A stretch of DNA of 64,000 nt from Panaeolus papilionaceus (lineage: Eukaryota > Basidiomycota > Agaricomycetes > Agaricales). Location of the stretch: the NCBI GenBank assembly GCA_015501605.1, contig JADNRZ010000006.1:2232001-2296000 (forward strand), written 5' to 3'. The notes below the pieces were generated by a model, which searched no databases, was not told where the DNA came from, and was given only the letters and a program-made list of their open reading frames with translations. This document shows, in pieces, positions 12,281-24,847 of the stretch; position 1 is the stretch's first letter; each line of letters opens with the position of its first letter. Position numbers and translations under genes: made by a program.

Positions 12281-14326
12281 ATGACCAGCACTGTTCGGCC
12301 CATTCCTTCACTGCCACAAGAGCTCGTCGACAACATCGTCGACCACCTCTACGACGACCGTCAAAGCCTCTCAAACTGCACACTAATAAGCCACGCATGG
12401 CTCCCAGCAAGCCGTCATCATTTCTTCTCCAAAATCAGCCTTAAAGCACCCTCTCTCAACACGAGTGGAGGTCCTGTCATTCTTCCACAGGAAAAATGCA
12501 GACGATTACATGCCCTCCTCGTCGAATCCCCTCATCTCATTCCTAATATCCGCGAACTAGAGATCTGTGAAGGATCGCCACTCCACCATCCTTTCCCCGA
12601 CGTACAGTGCTCAACTACATGGGTTACAACCGAACGCACCCTCACTTCGCTATTCAAAATGCTCACGCATGTTCGGAGGCTGGATTTCGCTGCTACTTCA
12701 ACATTCCATTGGTCTCTGCTGCCACCGACATTTCTATCTGCTTTCCATACCTTCCTCTCACGACCTAGTCTACAGTATCTTCGCCTTCATTCATGGCTTT
12801 TCCCTAATTTTTACTCTCTTTCCGTCATGCTCTCCCATTCGCCAAATCTCAAAGCGTTAGCCTTATCTTTGACGACTATCTGCAACGAGCCCATTCCTGA
12901 TCACGCTTTCAAATACCCGATCACACCACCAGCTTCAGACGACGGTAACTCACCCTCGGGTTCTCCCCGTATCCGCAAATTGGATGAAGAACGACTTCAG
13001 AATGACGATTCGCTCGATATTACAGGTTCTATCACGAAAACCGACTCCCATTTCACGCCAGCTCCCATCACCAAAACCACCACACTCGAGGTCCTCACGC
13101 TCGATTTTGTCAATTTCGCGTGCCTTGAGACGTGGTTGTTAGAGAACCGCACGTTATTCGACATCACCACGCTGCGCGAGCTGAGAGTGGCGCATTTCCA
13201 CGATGCTGGAGTCATTGAGAAGCTTCTGAGGACCATTGGAGGATCGCTTGAGCACCTCCATTTGAAGCCTGGGTCTTGGAAAGGTACGCTTTCTACTTAT
13301 ATGACTCTTTCGTCTTAATTGCTTTCGTCTGGGGTATGATTTGATCTGCGTCCAAACGCGTGCGCTCGGCGAATATTGATAATGATATTGATATCCTCGT
13401 TCGGTGGATGGTTTCCCCACCATTTACCCCAAACCTGCAATTATGCTCCGGGGCAGTTCATTATCCGCTTTATATCCTCTCACCTTATCGTTGATCCTCC
13501 ACCTCTCCTTCCTTTTCTTCTTATCGCCTGTGCAATACTTCTTCCATCACCTGAATGTTGAGATCATTGCTTCTGACGTTATCTTATCTTCTTCCTGATA
13601 GTGCGCGAATTCGACCTGACGCATAACCCGAACCTCCGCTCGCTGCGTCTTACGCTTGATGATCCGGCTACGGCGATGCCATGGGCGACGCACTTGCTTT
13701 CGTGTCTGGTAACTGCCCAGAGACGCGCGTTGTACATGGGCTCCTCACGATCCAGCTCATCTTGTTCCTCACCAACACCGACAGCTCTATCAATTTCGTA
13801 CTCCGGCTCATCATCTTCTTCATCTGCGTCGTCTGCGTCATCTTACACTCACTCCACCCCATCTTCGTCCTCTTCACACACAACCTCATTCACGGATCCT
13901 GAACTTGTTTCATTAGCACTCCCCGGTTCGTCGCTCCAAAACGTCGGACTCGAATTCTATACAGACCCAAAGAAGATCGATGGGTGGGAAATGCTTGATT
14001 CTGTGATCTTCTCACCAGAGTTTTCCGCTCTCAAATACGTCGAAGTAGGCCTATTCGCCATTCCGAATGGCTTCGAATGGTTGAGGGTGCAGAGTGAAAT
14101 GAGCAACTTGATCACTGAGGGAGAACTGGCGCTGCCTGGTGATCGTGATGGAGGGGAGAACGAGGAGGGTGGGGAAAGGGCGCTTGATGGGTATGCGGAA
14201 GATAGGGAAAGTGGCGTTGAGAGGAGGAGGAAGTTGAATGTGAGGTGGTATCAGCTTGGTGTAAAGAGTCAGCGATCGAGTTGGAGGTTGACCCCGAGAA
14301 TCTCGTCGTTCGAACGCGGGTTGTAG
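12281..14326 (+). CDS. F-box protein, 575 aa, two exons
   Basis: Probably the substrate-recognition subunit of an SCF (Skp1-Cullin-F-box) ubiquitin ligase. The F-box lies near residues 8-50 and reads SLPQELVDNIVDHLYDD, then TLISHAWLPASRHHFFSKI, the typical Agaricomycete form. The rest is leucine-rich, with LRR-like strands such as LTSLFKMLTHVRRL and LEVLTLDFVNFACL. Exons are 12281-13283 and 13602-14326 (1728 nt). The 318-nt intron starts GTACGC and ends GATAG and is long for this window. The second exon carries a serine-rich stretch and an acidic, Glu/Gly-rich tail. I use the ATG at 12281 rather than the upstream TTG at 12257. The substrate is unknown. Confidence 0.8.
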
Positions 14327-15612
14327 ATCTTTCCTGTCCTGGCTGTCCGTCAGGAAAGCACGATTATTTAGAATTCTTTCGTTGGATACGAATTCACATT
14401 TTTTTAATCTGGTAACGGTTCGTCTTTTCTCTTGCATATCTTGTGGACTCCCCTTTCATTCAAGTTTTCAACGATTTTTTTGGCATTTTCTCCTACATTT
14501 TTGGTATACCATTTCTCGTTCGTCTTGATCAACATTTTCGAATCCTGCAGATTTATTCTATTCTTGAGGACACTCGTTCTATTTCTTGCTCTCCCCTCCG
14601 TTATCTATTACACTTCACTGCAATCTGCATTCATTTCCGCATTTCTTCAAATTGTCATTGCAATCGCTTTCCTTTAATCTAATACCCCCCAATCTCGCGC
14701 ACAGTCACTCTACGTCGTATGCACCATGCTCATGTCACTTATGATCACTATGATATACATTATAGAGTTATGCTTCATCGTTAATCGTGGAGGTTGGTCG
14801 TTCTAGTGCGCTGCCTGGTATATGGTACATTCATGGCGTCGTACCCTTATTCAATGTCACTGCGGACCCATGTTGAACACCGACTAGAAGATCGTCGATG
14901 TGGTAAGTATAGAAGTGAGGGTGACGGACCAGAAGAACAGAAATAGAAGAATAGGTCTAACAAGTCGAACTATATATGTTCTGGTCCCAGAAGGTGTATT
15001 GAACGCAAAATGAAGATGCCTTTCTAGTGCTGTGTCAGACCTCGACATTAGCGCGGAGACGGGAGATTCGTGTGATGAGCATTGTTTATTATGAATGAGT
15101 GTACTTTCGAGCGCGGTCCAATAAAGAGGCTAAAGGGTAGTTGATAATGGCTCGCCTCTCGTTCACTTCGAAGCTCCGGGTGGTCAGACTCAACGCGCAC
15201 AGCTGGGTGGCGTATCCTTTTCTCACATCTCTTGCAAGGCACTGGGGGTGTTGCTCATACACCCTTCGACAGTTATACTGGGTGCCTCAGTTATATTTCC
15301 ACACTTGTGTGAATCGTATTCCACGATGATCGCTCTTCATTATCGTTTGGGCAGGGTGATCCCAACCGTGTGCAGGATGAAACCATCGGGCCTGACAGGG
15401 ATGATGGAATTGTTACCATCTAAACCCAATCAATGATGAATTTAATGTTGCACTCATTCAACAAAATAATGATGCGCAACAAAATTACCCCCAGACTTGC
15501 GAGGGTGCTAAATCGTTCAAGGATCCCACAAAATTGTGAACAAATAGTTGCAATTGTATCGACTACCTGTGATATATACAACTGAAAAACCCTAAACAAA
15601 TCGAGCACATAC
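14327..15612. other. Intergenic between convergent genes
   Basis: The 3' flanks of the F-box gene (plus) and the secreted kinase-like gene (minus). It contains T-rich stretches at 14400-14700 and no recognised gene. Confidence 0.5.
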
Positions 15613-16774
15613 TCAAACTTCCAAATATATCTTGAAAGCATCGCGCACTGCTTTGCGCTAAAAGAGAGAGCAGCGATGAGTACAGTCAAAACTATGCAGG
15701 GAAACAACTCACAAGATTCGCTTCCGTTTCGGGTGAGCAATTGGTGGTTCCTGCCATACCCCAGTCAATTAAATCCACTGATGTAATTTCCTCGCCGGTC
15801 ATCACAATCCTGACGTTGGCTTCGCTCACATCACTGTAAGGTGTAGAATGAGTACCCAATGTTGCAAAAATTAGAGAAGGACTTACAGATGACGAACGCC
15901 CAAGTCCTTCGCGTATTCCAATGCCTTCGTAGTGACCATGGTAATAAGCTTCTCGATAAAAGCCTTGCGTTTTTCACTACCGACAGGATGATTTTTAGCG
16001 AACTCTGATACTTCTTTTTTGTCGTCGGTGTTGTGGGGAAGGGGGAACAGCCCTAGCTTGGAAAGGCCCACACCAGGCACCAATTTGACCCACAACCACG
16101 CCTGGGTGAGCTGGGGTTGCCTGCCTGCCTTGGAGGGAGGCTTTACCATGTAGTGGAATTTACCGCCATAATGCTTGACCTTCTCCAGATACTTCTTCTC
16201 CTTGTAAAGGTTGCCAGGAGAGAATGAAGAAAACTCGACGTTGAAATGCTTGATCAGGAGGTCGGGGTTGGTGGGGTCACGATATACTCTCGCCTGCGAC
16301 CCCTCTCCCATGCGTTCACCGTACGTCGTTGGTGGTGCTGCAACAACCATCGTGCCTTGGGGATCCAGATCACTGATCCGCTTCTCATCCTCGTCTGAAG
16401 TACCTGTACACAATTAAAATATTGGTCAATGGTAAGGACCAACAAGGAAAACGATGCTTAGACGTACCACCACTGTCTGAAGCGGTTCGAGCGTAGAGTA
16501 GCGCCTCGAGGGATCTCTTTTTTACGGCTGGATGGCAAACCTCGATCATATGACTCTTGTGCGAGCTGGCACTGGATGCACTACTGGATCTCGACCTCGT
16601 ACGACGGAAGAGCAATTCGCCTAACAGCTCGGCGTCGGATCGTGCGGATAGGGAATGTGCGGGGCCTTGGACATGGTCGTTAGTGTTCTGAACGGGCCTT
16701 GCTAGAACGTTGGGGGAGGAGAGCAGCGCGATGGCGGTGAAGCAGAGAAGCGAGCGAGTAGCGGTAGAATACAT
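15613..16774 (-). CDS. Secreted protein-kinase-like protein, 329 aa, four exons
   Basis: A putative exported protein with a kinase-like fold. Residues 1-25 form a clear signal peptide (MYSTATRSLLCFTAIALLSS, cleavage after VLA). A serine/arginine-rich linker follows. Kinase motifs come in canonical order: glycine loop GEGSQARVY (135-143), beta-3 lysine in LLIKHF (K154), catalytic loop HLDVSEAN (H274, D276, N281) and metal-binding DWG in place of DFG (298-300). Exons are 16774-16468, 16403-15887, 15833-15713 and 15657-15613, totalling 990 nt. The length is short for a complete kinase C-lobe, ending only about 30 residues after DWG, so the activation segment and helices beyond it are missing or minimal. 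A degenerate paralogue lies at 35.0-35.6 kb. Whether it phosphorylates anything, and where, is inference. It could be an apoplastic effector or a secretory-pathway kinase. Confidence 0.75.
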
Positions 16775-19700
16775 AATGACGAGGAGTTAATAAGTAGAAA
16801 TGGGGACTCGATGCAATCGAGTTGTGCGAATGTTGTAGAGTTTTGTTGGGAGTGTAGGACCAGCCTGGGGTTTGTCCATCTTCCAGTGCCCTCCTTTTAT
16901 ACGCCAAAATTCCTACTTCGATCGATCTTGGTGGTTCGACATATTGGTTAAAATCAAGGAAGCCCTGTATTCTGATCCAGCCCAAAACACGCAGAATTGG
17001 TTCAGACAAATTATGATAAATTATCCGAGTTAGGAAAAATGAATAAAGACCTCAACGCAAAAGTACCTTCGAGATGCATCCAGGGTATGAAGTGAACCAA
17101 GCTCAGATCTACGGTACAGGTTCGACGTTCCAAATGCAAGTGGGGACCTCCACGCCACCAGTGTTTGAGAGCCTGGAAAACAAGAAAAAAAAATGAAACA
17201 AAGATAAAAGGAGTGTTCGGGCTGTGCGGGGGCAGTTTACGCGCCAAGAGACTAAACATCACGCACAGGTATCATCCATGGATTTGTGAATTGTCAGTGA
17301 AGTTCCGTTCCTTGATGACGGACAACTTAGGATTTTCATGATGACCCTCAGGAGTCAGGAGTCTCGGTCCCCTAATGCAATGCACCTACCCCTTCATCAT
17401 GCGGCTGGGCCTCCCAAAGCTCCAAAGTGTTCTATGTGCGATGTATAAAGCTGGCAAGAACTTGCAAGATATGCTGGCTGAACTTGAAAGGGAGGACGTG
17501 GAGTGCTGAGAGTAAAAAAGCCGATTTACGACATAGCTGACATATCAGACGTGATATATGTACGTTAATTACAGCCGGTGGGATGCTCTGTACATATGTG
17601 GCTAACTCAGGGCTGCGTCTGGTCTTTGCGGGGCGTACATTCCATCCTTGCTGAGTCTCTCGTCGCTATATGGGACCCCATATGACTGTATCTTTGAGGC
17701 GTCTATTTCTAAATTCTTAGGATTTCCAAAACGAAAGCTTCATACTGGCCGTGGCAGCACTCACTGGCAAGCAAGTGTAAAACAAGGTATGAAACAAGGG
17801 TTCAGTTGGATAAAGTAGCTATAGCAGCCTGATGGCAATGATGCTAGTGGCGCTACAGGGACTCCGGAGTCAATCAGGAGATTGAGAGACGGTACGAAAC
17901 CGCGGACTGAGCTTGCAGACTCTTCTACGGATGCATATCGATAACGAATGTTGCAATTTCCTTTCATTTCTCGAATACACCTCTAAGTAACTATTCCCAG
18001 ATATGCGTCGACGTCTCAGACCTACGTGCAGATGGCCATTGATGATTGATTCGCTATGTAGCCCCATAAACCAATTATTGCCGCCACCATCACTTAGCAA
18101 AGTTGGCATCAGGGCAGCGCTCATTTGAGGGTCTTGGAAATTTCTTTTTCTTTCCGGATTCAGTTTCCATCTGAACCAGTTCGACTTCTCGAAAGTGGCC
18201 TTCGATTCTTTCCCCCGATAGGCACCTGAAACGCACGTTAACAACGGAATCAAAGTAATTGACTAGAAAGGATGATCAGAAACAACAAAACATGGATACC
18301 TTGCCGACTTGCGATGAACGGGAAGGAAAGAGTAAAGAAAAAAAATAAAGTCGGCCGAAGAATTGTCTTGAAGGCGTCGGTTATACCTAACCGTTATATT
18401 GATAGTAATACAAGCTGAATGACGCTCATGTAAGGTTCGCGATGAGTCGAAGCAAGCCAGGATCTTCGATGCACAACACATAGTTGTGTACGCTCTACGA
18501 CCTTCCAAAGTTTGCGTTTGCGCCTCTTTAACTGGAATGAAGCTCTTGTACAGGTCTGAAATCTGGGACTTTGAAGGATAACGGTATATAGCACAGAAGC
18601 GACGCAAATCTCACAAATATCAAAGTTGTACGCCCTGCATCCGACTCGAACACAATTTAGTCAACATGAACTGGCACCTAAAATTTCAAGCTGAAATTCG
18701 GAGTCTCTGACAAGGGGTGGTAGTAATGACGATGTAAAGAGGTCGAATGATCGCTGTGGTTTGAACTCTGACAGACTCCAAGTAGACTATATCCGCCCGC
18801 CAGCTCATCTGAACAAAGTAAGTAAGTACATACCTATCAAGCGATAGAGTGTGAAAGTAACTATGCGTCCCAACGCCGAGAATCCCGACAGAGCAAGGCC
18901 CATCCCCTGCCCGCCCAAAATTCGCAGGTCTGCAATTTCAGCGCTCTTTCTAGCCTTGATCGGCAAAAATTCTGGTACACACGCTGATCCAAGGCTGGAA
19001 CTCTCGGCTTCGGACTCAGATCCTTTTGCGTGGCGATGAAAAGAGCGCCGGAAAGCTTAGTCGCCTGTGCATTGACAAGATACCTACTGTGAACAAACTC
19101 CTACCATGCCCGAAATCTGCAATACAATTATATATTATTATATCCACACCATTTGAATGCTTGGACAATTTGTACTGATGGTGAGATGCATTATGTTGTG
19201 GTCCTGCAAGAGCCTGTAGAGCGGACCCCCCCCCCTCTTCCGCTGAACTTAACCCCGGCACTTAGACCCCCTTTTTCATTCACCGCTGGCAGTTGTGAAC
19301 GCGTCAAGCAGCCGTCAACTCTGACAACCTCCACCATGTTCAAATATGCACCATTCATTGTAGGTCCCTTCCGCTCCTCATGGCAGAGCACGAAATTGAC
19401 GCGTTTTTTTAGGATTATGTGCTCCAATAATATAATATTTTTCAGTTTTTCTAGTGACCGATACAAAGAAATTAGAGAGGGGACCTAAGCCGTCAATCTC
19501 GACGTGTGTTCGATAGCTAACCTGTCGGAATATCTCAGTCTTCAGCGACCAAGATCTAAAATTTTTCTCGAAAGTTGATGGTCGGCAGGACTTGGTGGCC
19601 TACGACGATTTCCAGCTCACCCATTTGGTTCGTTGTGGATATTGCTGAAGCCAGGTGAGCAACTGCTGGGTTAATTATCTATTTTCTTCACCTGATAAAC

Positions 19701-20835
19701 TTGGATTCTGGCTCTCAAAGTGTTTTAATATTGGTCGCAGAACGTCATACAGCCAACAGCCCCTGCGCGCGTGGCGACGCATACCACTGGCGCTTTAGCA
19801 GCTGGAACAAAAATCAGACTGTGCTTCCCATTGCCGTCTCCATTTGCACCCAGACTCTCCCGAACAGATTTAGGAACAAACGATGATACCATTCTGCGCC
19901 AAGGGTGCACACGGTGGTGATCTTTTCAACCGTTTGTCTGTGGTGCATCTTCGTCATCATCACATCAGAGATCCTCCCTCGAACTCCATCATGGGCACTG
20001 TCTCATGGGCTGGACAGCGCGGTGTTTGTCTCGTGGGACGGCATCTAGGTGCTGGACGTGCCTGAACCATGATTTCAACATGGAAGGCAATATGGGTCCA
20101 AATTAAACCACCACGAGCATGCTTCAAATAAACAGGCCGAATGTATGGCACTCGGTTGGGGGGCTACTCAGTGCTCCTGTGTTTCGGGGATGAGGGTCGC
20201 GTTTCCCTGCCGTACTCTATGCTTAACCTTCTGAGCATCTTCTTGTCACTAGGGAAGATTTGAGCGGCTTTTCAGAATTACAACCAAGGCGGGGTAATCA
20301 ACTTGACTCTGCCTTCGTTTCCCTGATGCCCTTACACTGCAGAGTTAGCTGAGGTAGGATTTCTCCATCCACGACTATGAATTGGTTCCCCACGCCTGCT
20401 AATCATCGCGTCTCCTGAGTTTTGTTTTCGTGTTTTTACGATTCATTTACTGACTGGAGAGATGAAAGCGATGCAACAAGATTAGGATAGTCGAGGCAAG
20501 GCCTTCTGGCGATCTTAATTTCATGAGGTCAGTGTTTATGATCTGAACAGAAGGACGTACCCGCTCATATATGAAAATAGCTCGCTGCCAGATATCCTCG
20601 CTGATAGCCGTACGCGTCAATATCCATTCACGCACCGACGTGGTCTGATTATGGTTCGAAAGAGCAGGATGCTAAACCCTCTCCGCATTGTTAGACCTCA
20701 ATACTGCCCATTGTTCGATTGGAATTTGGTTATATTTGTTCCATTTGTCGAGTGGCACAGTTGAAGTGGTTGGATTGTTGAATTCGATCAAACAGCAAGT
20801 CGCGCTTGCGACGCGAGCGCGACCCTGACTCCAGC
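16775..20835. other. About 4 kb without a recognisable gene
   Basis: Short ORFs only, the longest 127 codons (18253-17870, minus) with no recognised motif. No transposon domain, tandem repeat or RNA gene was recognised. The first 200 bases are the promoter side of the secreted kinase-like gene. Confidence 0.45.
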
Positions 20836-21027
20836 TATTTAAACACAGTCGCGTCTGCTTGCTTTTAAACCTCAACCACATCCACTCAGCTTCGCTCAGA
20901 TTTTCTTCGCATTTATCATTTCTACTGCAGTATCTCTTGTGTTTTAATCGGTAAGTTGCCTCTCTGACTGATTATTTCTAACGTGCTCGTCGCTTACCTC
21001 TCACCGTTCTTGTTAATTTCAACCCAG
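20836..21027 (+). promoter_or_regulatory. TATA-like box and 5'UTR intron
   Basis: TATTTAA at 20836-20842 lies about 200 nt before the ATG at 21035. The stretch 20951-21027 has a GTAAGT donor and an AACCCAG acceptor ending 7 nt before the ATG. It reads as a 77-nt intron in the 5' untranslated region. Confidence 0.5.
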
Positions 21028-21034
21028 CTTCACG

Positions 21035-21758
21035 ATGTCTTCTCAGTTACCGTTTTCGACCAACTTTTACCTCGCTTTTGACAAGCAACTACAAGAAAGA
21101 GGAAGAAACCTGCAGCAGATGATGGAGGTTCCTCCTTCATCACGCACTATCTATGGCTCGGAAATCAGTGAAAAACCAGCGCGGCCAGCAATCGCTAGGA
21201 GAAGCGAAGCTGACCGTTTCCTTGCCCGTGGACGAGAAATACACCGTCTGCTGGAGGTCCCACCTTTCATGCGCACAGCCTACGATCCCAGAGGCTGTGT
21301 CATTTCTTCGATCTTTGACTTCGCCACTAGTGCGTCTGCTGAACGAAGGCGCGGGGCGAATGTCCTCAACAGAACGATGAAGAACGAGAAAAGGGCTACC
21401 AATGAGTTCAAAGAGGAACCAAAAATTGTAAGTTCCCTGCTACATGCCTATCGCCATGACCAACCAATAATTGCCACCATAGAATGAGGGCGCCAACCTG
21501 TTGGCCGACTTGGCCATTCCGCCTACAGCTCAGGCTCTTGTCGAGCTCACCCGCACGCCTGTTGACCCACGTTCGCTTCTGACCGACGTCATGGACTTCA
21601 ACCACCTGATGGATTTAAATTTCTGCGAAAGCATTTCTACCACAGCGCCTGCGGTTGCATCTATTTGGGAGTTGCCGTTTCCAGGACAGGAAGACGAAGA
21701 ACAACAAGAAGGAGCAGAATGTGATCAAGGCCCCCATGTTCACATTTTCGTCGTTTAG
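21035..21758 (+). CDS. Hypothetical 222-aa protein with repeated VPPxxRTxY motif
   Basis: Exons 21035-21427 and 21483-21758 are joined by a 55-nt intron (GTAAGT...ATAG). No known domain is recognised. The N-terminal half contains two copies of a short repeat: LQERGRNLQQMMEVPPSSRT-IYG and FLARGREIHRLLEVPPFMRT-AYD (joined residues, about 16-42 and 67-88). The shared consensus is L-x-x-RGR-x(6-7)-EVPP-x-x-RT-x-Y. A related single copy, QWAVPRNSRTVY, occurs in the hypothetical protein at 42.0-42.9 kb. The C-terminal half is acidic with DFNHLMDLNFCES and GQEDEEQQEGAE. It looks like a cytoplasmic or nuclear lineage-specific protein with no function assignable. The TATA-like box and 5'UTR intron support a real transcript. 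Confidence 0.65.
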
Positions 21759-21980
21759 TTTCTCCTCAGACTCTTTTCACTGCATACGGCCGTTTTCCAT
21801 TCTCATCTATATATGCTTTTTTTTTTTTGCTCTTTTCGTATTGTTCAATGTAAATTACGCATCCTACTATGATCCTAGCCTCCAACACTCCTCATTTTCT
21901 TTGTTGTATGAATACTTGTAATCACGCCCGTACTTTTTTATCGTCAACGAATTTTAGCGATTCTGTTCTAATACGTCATC

Positions 21981-22262
21981 ATGGCTCAGACTCGGTACGC
22001 ACTGAATACAGAGACCAGCTGTAGAATGCTTTCCCCTCAAACGCTAGAAGATGGTTTAAATGGATCGCAAAGCCCTGCTCTCGAGAACTTGGATTATCTC
22101 ACAGAACACCCTTCTGTTCGAGCTGCGATAAAGGGATTCCCGAAGCTGGCAAGCAATCATCCTGGGGACAGTTACTCCACAGACACGTACTACCACTGTT
22201 TATTCGTAGATATTTTGAACACTTGCGTTGATCGCTATGCTTCGAGGTCAGACACCGAATAA
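21981..22262 (+). CDS. Small hypothetical protein, 93 aa
   Basis: A single ATG-started ORF. Residues 69-85 read STDTYYHCLFVDILNTC, closely resembling STKIYYHVANILNAC in the minus-strand frame near 40.1 kb, so the two are probably relatives or remnants of one larger gene. It ends at TGA-equivalent RSDTE-stop with no obvious downstream exon. A FunK1-type kinase N-terminal region is one possibility I considered, but the match is too short to claim. Confidence 0.35.
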   Translation: MAQTRYALNTETSCRMLSPQTLEDGLNGSQSPALENLDYLTEHPSVRAAIKGFPKLASNHPGDSYSTDTYYHCLFVDILNTCVDRYASRSDTE

Positions 22263-22595
22263 TCACTATCCTGCCTCAATCGGACTCCGACAACGGCGCC
22301 TTCGAGGGAGAGGGCGATAGCCATATGAAGAGCTATATATGTATAGTAGCTCTCAAACACGCATCGGGCCACTCCACTGGTTGTGTGCCTAACGACCTGT
22401 CGGGTTGTTGACCCAAGAACCGAATCGACTATGCAGGTTTAACAGAGGAGTCTTTTACAGTTGAGGTTGCGAATGATTGCTTGGAAAGGTTAGCATCCCA
22501 GGTCATCGAACGCTCAGCGGGCTACTTTGTTCCCACCCTCCCTCGTACTTAGCTGTGTCGTCTCCGTCGCGGTTAGCATAGATACCTAGTCCTTC
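22263..22595. other. Intergenic up to the duplication breakpoint
   Basis: No gene recognised. Strong similarity between the two duplicated units begins at about 22596. Confidence 0.5.
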
Positions 22596-22844
22596 CGTTT
22601 TTTCATTCATTATCGAGGGGCATCTTCAGTCTCTCTCGAGCTATTCTTTGACAGTCCCACTGACAGGCAGGAAATACGGAGTATATTGCTGATGGCTATG
22701 CTGTGGCAAGTGGACACCGATGGATTACTCTTATCTAGACTGACGGACGACATTAAACAAGCAACATATTGTTCAATCATGAGGAAGGGTAAGAGAAAGA
22801 AGAAAGAAGAGCAAGAGCGGCTAAGAAACTTATGGCCAATGGTC

Positions 22845-24756
22845 CTACTCCCCGCTAGACCTGCCTTCTCTCTCAGCCTGGAGTCGTCGATACCCAGCTA
22901 GCCATTCTCCAAACTCGTTTTCTGGCACATTAACTTTGGTAATTGTGCAATTCCTAGGATCGTCAACTCTATACTTCGACAGATTGTAACTACACACACA
23001 GTTAATAACTTCGGGGTAAAATAAGACAGATAACTGATCATGATACTTACTACTCAGTGGTTTTTCTGACAGCCATTCTTTGCCGGAACGCCAAATTCCT
23101 TTTGGGCCCAATGGTGATGGTGAACCTCAAAGAACGCGTGGAGGGGCTGAGTAGTTTCCCTAGACGTTCTTCCATCTTGCTCATCGATTTGTCTTCGTTC
23201 CAACTCTCCAAATCGATCATATCCTCTTCAACGTCTGTAAAGAAAGCCGTTTCATTGCCTACAAAAGGTTAAATATCAGGGCCTTTTTTTGTAGCACAAC
23301 TGGGAATTCTATTACTCACCGTACTCCCAGCACTTCTGTAACTTTTGCTCATACTCCTGCATGACACTCTTGAGCTCCTTCAGCCTTGGATTGTTGTTGT
23401 CCACTCCAACGCGTTCCAGCTCATCAGCCCGCTTCAACAAATCATATTTCTCTGCATGAAGTAAAATGAGGCGGTCTAAGCGAAGTCTAGCTTCGGAGGG
23501 TGGACGAATGCTCATGTCGCTCGCAACCGATTGTATGTCGTCCTTGTCATCTGCGGACGGGGATGGTTCGTCGTTGTTGCTAGGCTGAACGAAGCCCACC
23601 TGCGACTCTGGTCTTTCCTGTTCCTTCTTCCTGGCTGGCTCCTCCTGCTCTGTCCGCTTCCTCTCGACGTCTTCCTTTGCATGCTGCTCTGCTTCAGCCT
23701 TGGCTTCTGCGAGCTTTCTCTCCCGATCCGCCTGAATCAACATGTTCTCGATCTCCTCTAGGTGCTGCACGGTAGCGTTCAAACGGGAAACCTCCTCCCT
23801 GATCCAGGTATCCCCCTCAACCTTATCCTCCTCCACCACTGCGGCGCTGGAACCAGAGAAGTGATCCTCGACGATCTTCCTAGCAGAAAGCCTACAAGGG
23901 AGAAGACCCCCAAAGCCAGTCTTGCTGCCTTTCTCGCCCCAGACCATGCCGCAGAACCACTTTTCCCTGAGTTGCATCAAGTGAAGGATCGTTTCCTCGT
24001 CGATACCACGCGCAAACATGGCGGGGTAGTCAAGTGGGGCAATAGAGGTGATGAGGGTCTGATACTGGCGTTTAATATGTTGGCGGATGTCGTATTTCTT
24101 GCATAGATAAAGGGCGCGGATGGGGTTGCGGTGGTGAGAGGACGAAGTGAAGATGTGCTCGAGATGGCCAAGAGCAGTTTCTCGGATCTATGACAGAATG
24201 TAAGATAGGATGTACTGAGGGTTATTGCCAATGGTGTAGCATACCTCTTGAAAACCCCATCTCGTAGCAAGGTCCAGGATGCCCAACCAATGTTCGTCTC
24301 CAGATGGAGGATCGATGCCACGGCTAGAATAGAGGATCGATTAACTATATCAACATCTAGACAAGACGCATTGACCGCGATGAAGTACGCACAAGGGATA
24401 GATAAGCCTGAGTAAGTTGTGGAAGTCGATCTTTGCGATACCGTCCAGGACAACTGGATGCTTCTCTGAGCTCCCTGCGTCGGAAACGCTGCCATTGGGC
24501 ACCTCTTGCTTCGTATTGAAGAGTGTCTGAAAGTAGGTTCCGTGTTCGATGAGACCACTCCTGGGTACAGAAAATATTCTATCTTCCACCTTCGAATCGT
24601 AAGAAAATACAGATAGGTTATGTTCAGACACGAACATCTACATACCTTGAGCACTACGTTCTCGCAGAAGTAAAGAGGATCTCGTTCCTCCTCCGTCACT
24701 GCTCCAGTCTCTTTGACGGGCTTTACATCAACATCCGGAGCTGGGTCGAATTGCAT
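22845..24756 (-). CDS. BTB/POZ-domain protein, copy 1, about 535 aa
   Basis: A BTB/POZ protein of the Agaricomycete-expanded type. BTB domains dimerise and often bridge substrates to Cullin-3 ligases. The BTB core is at roughly residues 28-135: ERDPLYFCENVVLK, VEDRIFSVPRSGLIEHGTYF, then VVLDGIAKIDFHNLLRLIYP. The next exons read SGDEHWLGILDLATRWGF and RALYLCKKYDIRQHIKRQYQ, matching the BACK-like part of these proteins. A charged coiled coil follows (about 265-345, with EAKAEAEQHAKEDVERKRTEQ-type repeats). There are seven exons. The last two encode EERLGKLLSPSTRSLRFTI and FGEWLAGYRRLQAEREGRSS. I start at 24756 because a TATATATG box immediately precedes the upstream in-frame ATG at 24843. The paralogue at 26979-28888 has the same structure. 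Confidence 0.75.
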
Positions 24757-24847
24757 GTCGAATTGGCTAGGGTTGATGTCGGAGTATGATAAGTTGAGGC
24801 TCGATCTTCTGGTAGATGTCTCTGAGACGAAGATAAGACTCATAAGC

